Source: Planctomycetota bacterium
GTDB lineage: Bacteria; Planctomycetota; UBA8742; UBA2392
DNA length: 64,000 nucleotides
Direction: 5' to 3'
Assembly (NCBI GenBank): GCA_016722065.1
Contig: JADKGX010000001.1
Coordinates: 1,860,001 to 1,924,000 of the forward strand
In this document: piece by piece, positions 1-6,967 of the stretch
How the letters are laid out: each line of letters opens with the position of its first letter
Position numbering within the stretch: the stretch's first letter is position 1
Program-made: the position numbers and the translations under genes
Notes under the pieces: generated by a model
Database searches by the model: none
What the model was told of the DNA's origin: nothing
What the model saw: only the letters and a program-made list of their open reading frames with translations

Positions 1-1211
1 ACTGTAAGCACGCAGCCGGCGCGCAGGGCCACCCAGTTGTCGCCGTTCTTGTATTCGCCCACGTCGTGCACATCCATGCCCAGCCAGTGGCTGGTGTTGT
101 GCATGTAGAACTCGCGATAGGTGCGGGGCGCCTTGTCTTTGGCCGGGTCCTTCTTCTTGTTCTTGACGTCTTCGTCCCACTGCGTCTGGGTGGCGATGAT
201 TTCCTTGGGGTCACCCTTGAGCAGCCCCATGGCCACAAGACCTTCGGTCAGTACTTCGACGGACCGGTTGTGCACGTCGCGGAAGCTGACGCCGGGCTTG
301 CAGATTTCAATCGAGGCCAGCTGGGCGCGCAGCACCCAGTTGTACACATCGGCCTGGGCCTCGGTGAACTTGCCGTTGACGGGCCAGGTGCGGGTGATGT
401 CGGCGCTGTAGTAGCCGTACTCGCTGCCGGCATCAACCAGCAACAGGTCGCCGTCCTTGAGTGCCATGTTGTTTTCGTGATAGTGCAGAATGTTGGCGTT
501 GTCGCCGCCGGCGACAATGCTGCCGTAACCGTTGCGGTGGCAGCCGTGCTTGCGGAAGTAGTATTCGATTTCGGCCTGCACTTCGTACTCAAACATACCG
601 GGCCGCGTTGACTTCATGCCGTGGTTGTGGCCCTCGGCCGTAATGCGGCAGCCCTGGCGCATGAAGCGCAGGTCGTCGTCGGTTTTGATCAGGCGCATTT
701 CATTGACAATGCGGCCCGGGTCGTGCAGTTCCGTGGGTGCATTGAATCCCTGGCGCTTGGCGGCGCGAACGCGGTTCAACCAGCCCGTCACGCGGGTATC
801 AAAACCGGCGTCTTCACCCAGGTGCACATACATGCGCTGCACATTGCGCAGGTATTCCGGCACTTTCTGGTCGACTTCTTCCAGCGTGAACGCGGCATCG
901 GCGCCATAAGTGGCCTTGGCGCCTTCAGGCCCGGCGCGGCGGCCGTTCCAGATCTCCATCATCTTGTCGCGCTTGGGCACGAACAACACAAAGCGGTGCT
1001 CTCCGGCCTCTTTGCACAGCAGCAGCAGCGAGCCCGGTTCTTCAAACCCGGTCAGGTAAAAGAAGTCGCTGTGCTGGCGGTAGTCGTGGTGCACGTCGCC
1101 GTTGCGCAGGTATTCCGGCGCGGCTGGAAAGATGGCGACTCCTGGCTGCATTTCCTTGAGGAAGCGTTCGCGGCGGCGTTTGAAAATCGCGGGGTCAAAA
1201 GTGTAAGCCAT
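1..1211 (-). CDS. pepP: Xaa-Pro aminopeptidase (M24 metallopeptidase), 3' end cut by window
   Basis: Reading the minus strand from 1211 gives an open frame that runs off the window edge. The protein starts MAYTFDPAIFKRRRERF and has the aminopeptidase P N-terminal domain (residues about 1-170, with HSDFFYLTGFEEPGS) followed by the start of the M24 pita-bread catalytic domain. Visible metal-ligand segments are LLVDAGSEYGYYSADITRTW (two Asp) and HNTSHWLGMDVHD (His). The remaining Glu ligands lie beyond the edge. The family removes an N-terminal residue preceding proline, using two Mn ions, in the cytoplasm. AAGGAG lies just upstream of the ATG at 1211, which supports this start. About 403 codons are visible of a usual 430-450. 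Family assignment is firm; peptide specificity is inferred. Confidence 0.93.
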   Translation of the reverse strand, partial: MAYTFDPAIFKRRRERFLKEMQPGVAIFPAAPEYLRNGDVHHDYRQHSDFFYLTGFEEPGSLLLLCKEAGEHRFVLFVPKRDKMMEIWNGRRAGPEGAKATYGADAAFTLEEVDQKVPEYLRNVQRMYVHLGEDAGFDTRVTGWLNRVRAAKRQGFNAPTELHDPGRIVNEMRLIKTDDDLRFMRQGCRITAEGHNHGMKSTRPGMFEYEVQAEIEYYFRKHGCHRNGYGSIVAGGDNANILHYHENNMALKDGDLLLVDAGSEYGYYSADITRTWPVNGKFTEAQADVYNWVLRAQLASIEICKPGVSFRDVHNRSVEVLTEGLVAMGLLKGDPKEIIATQTQWDEDVKNKKKDPAKDKAPRTYREFYMHNTSHWLGMDVHDVGEYKNGDNWVALRAGCVLT

Positions 1212-1348
1212 GGGACTCCTTGTCGGTGTGGCCTTTGACCCATGAAGTCTAACAAGCCCTCCGGTCGCTTACAGCAGTGGTGCAGCCCACAGCACGGCCA
1301 ATCCAAGGCAGGGCCGGGCTGGGGCCGGATTGGGGGCTAGTTTTTGCA

Positions 1349-1388
1349 GGTGGGGGTGGGGGGTTGGGGTTGGGGGGGATGGGGGATG
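1349..1388 (+). repeat. G-run block (G-quadruplex-capable)
   Basis: The plus strand has five runs of four or more G separated by one or two bases, in the gap between pepP and the hypothetical gene at 1700. A similar block lies at 2611-2641. Quadruplex formation is inferred from composition only. Confidence 0.55.
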
Positions 1389-1401
1389 GTTTTTTTGGGT
1401 A

Positions 1402-1423
1402 GGTCGGACAATCCTGTCCGACC
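1402..1423. repeat. Short hairpin repeat (GGTCGGACA-N4-TGTCCGACC)
   Basis: A 9-bp perfect stem around ATCC. It is related to the CCCGACA-GGAT-TGTCGGG hairpin that occurs at 1431, 2821 and 28552. It lies beside copy A of the composite repeat and could fold in RNA from either strand. Confidence 0.6.
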
Positions 1424-1429
1424 AAAACA

Positions 1430-1516
1430 GCCCGACAGGATTGTCGGACCCACCCAAATGTCACCCAAATGCTGATCCGTGTTGATCCGTGTCATCCGTG
1501 GCTAGACGCCGTGGCC
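1430..1516. repeat. Composite intergenic repeat, copy A
   Basis: The order is a CCCGACA/TGTCGGG hairpin, then ACCCAAATGTCACCCA, then three ATCCGTG units, ending GCCGTGGCC. It matches copy B at 2820-2905 in the same orientation with only a handful of mismatches and a one-base indel. The remainder of the 1212-1699 gap holds no convincing gene. Confidence 0.8.
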
Positions 1517-1699
1517 TTGAATTGATTCATCAAGCTGCCGTCGCCCCCGCCCTTGCGGGCGGGGCTGGTCTTGACTTGTCAATAGGCGATCATTTGGGTG
1601 GGCCTCGGTTGGCCCTGATGTCCATGATTCTTGCGATCAGGGCCTTGAAGGTTGGCAGTTCCCGGGCCCGGAAACCCTGGCCTATGCTTTGTGGCGGAA

Positions 1700-2533
1700 T
1701 CAGCGCTCCTTCTGCGATTTCTGTGATCGGCGGGGTTTCTTCCAGCAGCTTTTGTAGGCCTCGGGCGTGTCGGCGTGCATCAAACCGTGCGCCGCCAGCA
1801 CGCGCTGCATCAGGCCGCCGAACACGAGCCACTGGTCCGGAAAGCGAAACGGCATCCAGTTGCCAAAGCCGACTTCTTTGAAGGTGTCATCCATGTGCAT
1901 CATCGTGTCAGTCACGATGGCGACGGCGCGATCGAGCATGAAATCACGCCGCATCTGGGCATCGGCGGCGACGCGGTTGTGCTTGAGCTGGGCCTGCAGC
2001 AACTCCGCCGAGGCCTTGGGCAACTCTTTGGCCGAACGCGCCGCCAGGGTGAGAATCGACAGCGGCTTGATTTGCGGGTTGGCCAGGCGAACGCGCTTGG
2101 GTTCAGGGGCCGGTTCGGGTGCAGGTTCAGGTGCAGGTTCAGGTGCGGGTTCAGGTGCAGGTTCAGGTGCAGGTTCGGGTGCGGGTTCAGGTTCGGGTTC
2201 TTCGGCTGCTTTGGCTTCGCTGGTCGCGTTGGCTTGCAACTGGGCGAGTCCGGCCTTGAGCATCTGCTGGTGAAAATCCACGCACAGTTGAAGGCGCTGC
2301 AGGTGTTCGCGCTGGGCTTTCTCGTTGAGCGTCTCGGCTTCGGCCTGCCAGGGGTCTTCGGGTTTGAAAGCGGGCTCGCCGGGCGGGGTGTCGGTGCTGC
2401 ACCAGGGAATCAGCATTTCCTTGGAGACGATCTTAGGGCGTGAGCCGTCCTTGCACCGGTTGCGCCAGTATTCGATGTGTGCGTTCAGGACAGGTGGAAT
2501 GTCGTGTTCGAGCAAGACAGGCTCCCGAAACAT
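1700..2533 (-). CDS. Hypothetical protein with Pro-Glu/Ala tandem spacer
   Basis: A 277-residue protein I do not recognise. Residues 1-110 are a predicted soluble domain containing WRNRCKDGSRPKIVSKEML and a helical stretch. Residues about 111-146 are a PAPE/EPEP tandem repeat acting as a linker. Residues 150-277 form a second predicted domain containing MLDRAVAIVTDTMMHMDD and ending in a basic tail. There is no signal peptide or membrane segment. The start at 2533 is an ATG without a clear Shine-Dalgarno. The repeat-coding DNA (about 2100-2200) is a tandem GGTTCAGGTGCA-type array. The gene sits alone between two direct copies of the composite repeat. Function is unknown; that it is a gene at all rests on length and sensible composition. 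Confidence 0.6.
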   Translation of the reverse strand: MFREPVLLEHDIPPVLNAHIEYWRNRCKDGSRPKIVSKEMLIPWCSTDTPPGEPAFKPEDPWQAEAETLNEKAQREHLQRLQLCVDFHQQMLKAGLAQLQANATSEAKAAEEPEPEPAPEPAPEPAPEPAPEPAPEPAPEPAPEPKRVRLANPQIKPLSILTLAARSAKELPKASAELLQAQLKHNRVAADAQMRRDFMLDRAVAIVTDTMMHMDDTFKEVGFGNWMPFRFPDQWLVFGGLMQRVLAAHGLMHADTPEAYKSCWKKPRRSQKSQKER

Positions 2534-2610
2534 GGCGCGTTGGGGGACACCCCAAGCGACAAATTCGAGAGAAAAGGCGGCGGGAAGCGGGTCGGCAGGG
2601 TGATGAAAAT

Positions 2611-2670
2611 GGGGTTGGGGGATGGGGCTTGGGGCTTGGGGTTAACGGCTAACGGCTAACGGCTAACGGC
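2611..2670. repeat. G-run block followed by TAACGGC tandem repeat
   Basis: GGGGTTGGGG and GGGGCTT repeats (2611-2641) run into a heptamer TAACGGC repeated about four times (2643-2670). The stretch lies upstream of the hypothetical gene at 1700-2533 and holds no ORF of its own. Confidence 0.7.
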
Positions 2671-2673
2671 TTT

Positions 2674-2773
2674 AACCACGGATAAACACGGATAGACACA
2701 GATAACCACGGAACGAACGTCGGATCGAACCACGGATAACCACGGATCGAACCCGGATAACGACGGGTCGAAC
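2674..2773. repeat. ACCACGGATAA-type dispersed repeat block
   Basis: Irregular units of ACCACGGATAACC and ACACGGATAGACACAG. These are reverse-complement relatives of the ATCCGTG units in copies A and B, so the block and copy B (2820-2905) are inversely oriented. No gene is seen between 2534 and 3010. Confidence 0.7.
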
Positions 2774-2819
2774 GCGGCGGCCCGTAGGGGCGGGGTTTAT
2801 CCCCGCCCGTGGTCGGCCT

Positions 2820-2905
2820 GCCCGACAGGATTGTCGGGCCTACCCAAATGTCACCCAGCGCTGATCCGTGTTTATCCGTGTTATCCGTGGCTAAACGCCG
2901 TGGCC
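2820..2905. repeat. Composite intergenic repeat, copy B
   Basis: Same hairpin, same ACCCAAATGTCACCCA block and three ATCCGTG units as copy A (1430-1516), in direct orientation. The two copies bracket about 1.3 kb that contains one hypothetical gene. Confidence 0.8.
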
Positions 2906-3010
2906 GTTTTGCGCCCTAGGGCGCGTGGCGGCTCGCTTACGCTTCGCGTTGCCGTGGCGGATGCATGGGATATGCCGCCCTGGGCTGTCTGCTGGTATGC
3001 GGTTTGGCTG

Positions 3011-4483
3011 CTACAGGCTGGGGGTGCGGTCCAGTTGCAGGCTTTGGTCGGCGTGCAGGTCTTGTTCCAGCGCGTGGGCTGCGCTTAGCAACTTGTCGTC
3101 GTGGAATGCGGGGGCGCTCAAATGCATGCCAATCGGCAGGCCGCCGGCGTCAAACCCTACGGGCAGGCTGAGTGCACTCAGCCCCGCCAAACTAGCCGGA
3201 ATCGTGTACACGTCGCACAGGTACATCGACAGCGGGTCGGACTTCTCACCAGCCTTGAAGGCCGGAAAGGGGGCGCAGGGCGTTGCAATCAGGTCGCAGG
3301 CTGCAAAGGCCTGGTCGAAGTCGCGGCAGATCAACGTGCGCACGCGCGCGGCCTTGCCGTAGTATTCGTCGTAATGGCCCGCGGACAGGGCGTAGGTGCC
3401 CAGCATGATGCGGCGCTTGACTTCGGGCCCGAAGCCTTCGCCGCGGGTGCTGAAGTAGGCGCGAATGCCGTTGTCGGCTGGCACACGCAGGCCATAGCGC
3501 ACACCGTCAAAACGCGCCAGGTTGCTGCTGGCCTCGGCGCTGGCGACCACGTAGTAAACCTGCACGCCAAAGTCCGCGTGGGGCAACTTGATCTCTACAA
3601 CCTGCGCGCCCAGTGCCTGCATGCGGGCAATGGCGGCCTGGCACAGGTTGGCGACCTGGCGGTTTGGCAACTTGTCCAGATATTCGCGCACCACGCCAAC
3701 GCGCTTGCCCTTGAGGTCGCGGGCCAGCAACGCAGGGTAGTCCGGCACCGGCTGCGCGCTGCTGGTTGTGTCCAGAGGGTCCAGGCCTGCGGTCACCTTC
3801 AGGGCCAGGGCAACGTCGCGCACACTGCGCGCAAAGGGGCCCACCTGGTCCAGGCTGCTGGCAAAGGCCACAAGTCCATAGCGCGACACCCGGCCGTAGC
3901 TTGGCTTGTAACCCACCAAGCCGCAAAAACTTGCCGGCAAGCGGATACTGCCGCCGGTGTCGCTGCCAAAAGAAACGAAGGCGCTGCGGGCAGCAACGCA
4001 GGCAGCGCTGCCACCGCTGCTGCCACCGGGCACACGCGAAACGTCCCATGGGTTGCGGGTCTGCTGCAGGGCGCTGTTTTCGCAACTGCTGCCCATGGCA
4101 AATTCGTCAAGGTTGGTCTTGCCCAGAATCACCGCGCCGGCGGCCTTGAGCCGCGCCGTTACAGTGGCGTCGTAGGGCGCCACAAACCCTTTCAAAATGC
4201 GGCTGGCGCAGGTGGTGGGGCTGCCCTGGACGTGCAGATTGTCCTTCAAGGCAACGGGCACACCCGCCAGCGGGCCCAGGGGTTTTCCGGCTTTGCGGGC
4301 GGTGTCGATTTGTGTGGCGGCCAAAAGCGCACCCGCGTGGTCCAGGGAAAGATAGGCACCGACTTTTGGTTCCGTGGCGGCCAGGTGGGCCAGCGTCGCC
4401 TGGGTTGCGGCGAGTGCCGTGACGGCGCCGGTGGCGACCTGGGTCGCAAGTTCCGTGGCATCCAGTTTCAGCAGCGCGTCCAA
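3011..4483 (-). CDS. gatA: Asp-tRNA(Asn)/Glu-tRNA(Gln) amidotransferase subunit A
   Basis: A 490-residue amidase-signature protein of normal family length. It hydrolyses glutamine and passes ammonia to GatB for transamidation of mischarged Glu-tRNA(Gln) or Asp-tRNA(Asn). The Ser-cisSer-Lys catalytic set is visible: Lys80 in PVALKDN, cis-Ser155 in PGGSSGGSAA and nucleophile Ser179 in DTGGSIRLPASFCG. It lies 60 bp downstream of gatC on the same strand, so the two are probably co-transcribed. gatB is not in this window. A separate family role as a general amidase is unlikely given the neighbour and the close match to GatA motifs. Confidence 0.97.
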   Translation of the reverse strand: MDALLKLDATELATQVATGAVTALAATQATLAHLAATEPKVGAYLSLDHAGALLAATQIDTARKAGKPLGPLAGVPVALKDNLHVQGSPTTCASRILKGFVAPYDATVTARLKAAGAVILGKTNLDEFAMGSSCENSALQQTRNPWDVSRVPGGSSGGSAACVAARSAFVSFGSDTGGSIRLPASFCGLVGYKPSYGRVSRYGLVAFASSLDQVGPFARSVRDVALALKVTAGLDPLDTTSSAQPVPDYPALLARDLKGKRVGVVREYLDKLPNRQVANLCQAAIARMQALGAQVVEIKLPHADFGVQVYYVVASAEASSNLARFDGVRYGLRVPADNGIRAYFSTRGEGFGPEVKRRIMLGTYALSAGHYDEYYGKAARVRTLICRDFDQAFAACDLIATPCAPFPAFKAGEKSDPLSMYLCDVYTIPASLAGLSALSLPVGFDAGGLPIGMHLSAPAFHDDKLLSAAHALEQDLHADQSLQLDRTPSL

Positions 4484-4543
4484 GTGGCGTTTCCGTGGTG
4501 ATGTGCCCGGCCAGTGCCCCAGGCCGAATCTGGGGCCGCGGCA

Positions 4544-4825
4544 CTATTCAATGACCGGCGGCACCTTGAAGAAGTTCTGTTCACTTTCCGGCGCGTTGCC
4601 TGTGGCGGTTTCCCGGGGCAGGCTTGGCGCGATCTGATCCGGCCGCCATTGATTGCGCGTGGCAACTGGGTGAATCGTGGCCTCCACACCCTTGACCTCG
4701 ACCTTTCCCAACTGCTCGATATGTTCCGTAATGCGGATCATGTCCGCGGCCAGGCGCGCGGCTTCTTCCTCTGTGAGGTTGAGGCGCGCCAGCTTGGCAA
4801 CTTGTTTGACGGTGGTCAGGTCCAT
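4544..4825 (-). CDS. gatC: Asp/Glu-tRNA amidotransferase subunit C
   Basis: A 93-residue protein, MDLTTVKQVAKLARLNLTEE onward, with the GatC pattern: N-terminal helices (VKQVAKLARLNL), then EHIEQLGKVEVKGVEATIHP, then a tail ending FFKVPPVIE. GatC wraps around GatA and stabilises the GatA-GatB complex. The ATG at 4825 was chosen because family members start here; the open frame runs further upstream without family similarity, and the Shine-Dalgarno is weak. It is first in a two-gene unit with gatA. Confidence 0.93.
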   Translation of the reverse strand: MDLTTVKQVAKLARLNLTEEEAARLAADMIRITEHIEQLGKVEVKGVEATIHPVATRNQWRPDQIAPSLPRETATGNAPESEQNFFKVPPVIE

Positions 4826-4884
4826 GGCGGGCGGGAATCTACTCGCCGCTGGTAAGGGCTGCAACGCCGCGACGGGGTTTGTCC

Positions 4885-5667
4885 ATGGACGAAACAACAC
4901 AGCCTGCGACAGGCCCTGATGCCGCCCGGTCGCCCGCGGCCATTGAGAAAGAGTTCGACCCCAACGCCGTAACTGACCACAAGCGCAGTTGGAAGCGAGT
5001 GGCCGTTGGCATGGTGCCCTGCACACTGGGCACGCTGGCAGCCTTTGCAGGCACGGAGCTGGGGCTGGTGCCCTACATTCGGGGCCTGGTGCCCGCCTTT
5101 GTGGCCTGGATTTTTGTTTCTGCACTGACGCCCATGGCGTACATCCCGCGGCGTTATTGCCTGTTGCTGGGTGCATTCTGGATTGCCCCCTGCCTGTTCT
5201 TTGTGCTGCTGATGAATTTCCACAGCGTGAAGGTCGAAGGCCAGAGCATGCTGGACCAGTTAGTGGAAGGCGACGTGCTGCTGGTGGATGAAACCGGCGA
5301 GCCCCAAGCGCTGGGCATTTATGTGTTGCAGGTGCCGGGTGAAGCCGGCAACCCCATGGTCAAGCGGCTGGTGGGCCTGCCCGGCCAAAAGGTTGAGGCA
5401 CGCTTTGGGCGCCTGTTTGCCGACGATGTGGAAGTGCACCCTCGACTTGGCGGCGCCCCGGACCAATGGAACGAAACCCGGCCCGTGCCCTCGCGCGCCG
5501 GGGTGAACAACCCGCGCGTTCTTGAAGCGGATGAATACTTTGTGCTGGGCGACAACCCGCTTGCCAGCCGCGATTCACGCCAGTTCGGGCCGGTTTCACG
5601 CGAGGCCATCAAGGGCCGGGTGGTCTGGTCCTTGCGCGGCAGCCACGGGTTTGCGCCGCTGCCTTGA
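4885..5667 (+). CDS. lepB: Signal peptidase I
   Basis: A serine protease that removes signal peptides from exported proteins at the outer face of the inner membrane. From the ATG at 4885 it has about 260 residues. The N-terminal half carries hydrophobic segments (about residues 40-60, 66-84 and 94-112). Then come the catalytic boxes: Ser121 in VKVEGQSMLDQL, the Lys160 general base in NPMVKRLVGLPGQ, and the conserved GDNPLASRDSRQFGPV box. An in-frame TTG at 4879 is a less likely start. It is divergent from gatC with about 60 bp between them. S26 family assignment is clear. The extra N-terminal membrane segments are more than the minimal one or two. Confidence 0.93.
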   Translation: MDETTQPATGPDAARSPAAIEKEFDPNAVTDHKRSWKRVAVGMVPCTLGTLAAFAGTELGLVPYIRGLVPAFVAWIFVSALTPMAYIPRRYCLLLGAFWIAPCLFFVLLMNFHSVKVEGQSMLDQLVEGDVLLVDETGEPQALGIYVLQVPGEAGNPMVKRLVGLPGQKVEARFGRLFADDVEVHPRLGGAPDQWNETRPVPSRAGVNNPRVLEADEYFVLGDNPLASRDSRQFGPVSREAIKGRVVWSLRGSHGFAPLP

Positions 5668-5740
5668 GCCAATCGTGGAATGCGCCAGCGCCAGTTCTGG
5701 TTTGCGCCGCCAAAGCCTTCTGCGCCAGCGGTTTGCGGTA

Positions 5741-5757
5741 TTAACCGTCTATTAATC
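5741..5757 (+). promoter_or_regulatory. Candidate Pho box upstream of pstS
   Basis: TTAACC-GTCTA-TTAATC is two hexamers with an 11-bp repeat period, the spacing known for PhoB/PhoP boxes. It lies about 75 bp before the pstS start. The assignment rests on spacing, AT-richness and context; no PhoB gene is in the window. Confidence 0.4.
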
Positions 5758-5831
5758 TGACCCACACACTGCATTCACCCCTGATTTCTACCGTTGGCGC
5801 CATGACAAGGGCCGAAAACGGAGAATCGAAC

Positions 5832-6845
5832 ATGCGTACAAAGTTCTGGATGACAGGTGCGGCGGCAGTCGCCATGGCGGCAGCGGTGGTGTTCACCGCT
5901 TCACCGTCGCGGGCCGACGCGGAAAAGAAAGACGAAGGCGGAGTCAAGATCGACGCCGAACTGGAAGCCTACAAGGCCGTATCCGGCATTTCCGGCAACA
6001 TCAGCAGCATTGGCAGTGACACCCTGAACAACCTGATGGCGCACTGGCAGGAGGGTTTTCAGAAGCAGTACCCGAACGTCAAGATTGCAGTCGAGGGCAA
6101 GGGCAGTGCAACGGCACCCCCGGCCTTGATTGACGGCACGGCCGACCTTGGCCCGATGTCGCGCGCCATGAAGGGCGAGGAAATCAAGCAGTTTGAAGAC
6201 AAGTTCGGCTACAAGCCCACGGCGATCTCGGTTTCCATCGACGCGCTGGCGGTGTTTGTGCACAAGGACAATCCTGTCGAGAAGCTGTCGCTTCCCCAGG
6301 TGGACGCAATGTTCAGCGCCAACCGCAAGGGTGGCTACGCCGAAGACATCACCAAATGGGGCCAGACCGGCCTCAAGGGCGAATGGGAAAACCAGACCAT
6401 CACGCTGTACGGCCGTAACAGTGCCAGCGGCACCTACGGCTTCTTCAAGGAACACGCACTGTTCAAGGGCGACTTCAAGGCCGCCGTCAAGGAACAGCCG
6501 GGCAGCAGCACAGTGGTGCAGTTGATCAGCGAAGATCGTTCCGCGGCCGGATACTCGGGCATTGGTTACAAGACCGCGGGCGTGCGTGCGGTTCCCATCA
6601 GCAAAGACGGCAGCAGCGAAGCCTTTGAAGCCACGGCCGAGAATTGCTACAGCGGCAAGTACCCGATGGCGCGCTACCTGATGATTTACGTCAACAAGGC
6701 GCCGGGCAAGGCATTGAGCCCCGTGGTGCGCGAGTTCCTGAAGTATGTGCTCAGCAAGGATGGCCAGGAAATCACGATCAAGGACGGCTTCATTCCGCTG
6801 CGCAAGAAAGAAACCACCAAGTTCGACGATCTGCTCAAGAGCTAG
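5832..6845 (+). CDS. pstS: Phosphate ABC transporter substrate-binding protein
   Basis: Periplasmic phosphate receptor of the Pst transporter. From the ATG at 5832 (GGAG nearby) it has 337 residues with a signal peptide (MRTKFWMTGAAAVAMAAAVV, cleavage near SRADA). The mature protein has PstS hallmarks: SGNISSIGSDTLNNLM near the N-terminus, GPMSRAMKGEE, the NSASGTYGFFKEH phosphate-loop segment in the middle, and a C-terminus GFIPLRKKE. In-frame codons continue to 5802, but they lack a signal sequence. It is the first gene of pstS-pstC-pstA-pstB, all on the plus strand. A repeat resembling a Pho box lies upstream, so induction under phosphate starvation is likely. Confidence 0.96.
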   Translation: MRTKFWMTGAAAVAMAAAVVFTASPSRADAEKKDEGGVKIDAELEAYKAVSGISGNISSIGSDTLNNLMAHWQEGFQKQYPNVKIAVEGKGSATAPPALIDGTADLGPMSRAMKGEEIKQFEDKFGYKPTAISVSIDALAVFVHKDNPVEKLSLPQVDAMFSANRKGGYAEDITKWGQTGLKGEWENQTITLYGRNSASGTYGFFKEHALFKGDFKAAVKEQPGSSTVVQLISEDRSAAGYSGIGYKTAGVRAVPISKDGSSEAFEATAENCYSGKYPMARYLMIYVNKAPGKALSPVVREFLKYVLSKDGQEITIKDGFIPLRKKETTKFDDLLKS

Positions 6846-6967
6846 TCATCGCCTCCCCTCCAGCGGGCGCGGCTTTTGCCGCGCCTGTCTGGTTCGGGGG
6901 TAAGGGCTGGCGGCCGCGCAACGGCCACCAGCCCCTGCCCCCAGCCACGACCGGGCAGCTTGGAATC

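Noticed and set aside
1471..1512. CRISPR-like reading of the ATCCGTG repeats
   Set aside because: Units are short, irregular and without unique spacers of constant length. No cas genes are present anywhere in the window.
6644..6967. Upstream extension of pstC overlapping pstS
   Set aside because: The extension is out of frame with pstS and has no signal or family similarity. The ATG at 6968 starts directly before the anchor helix.
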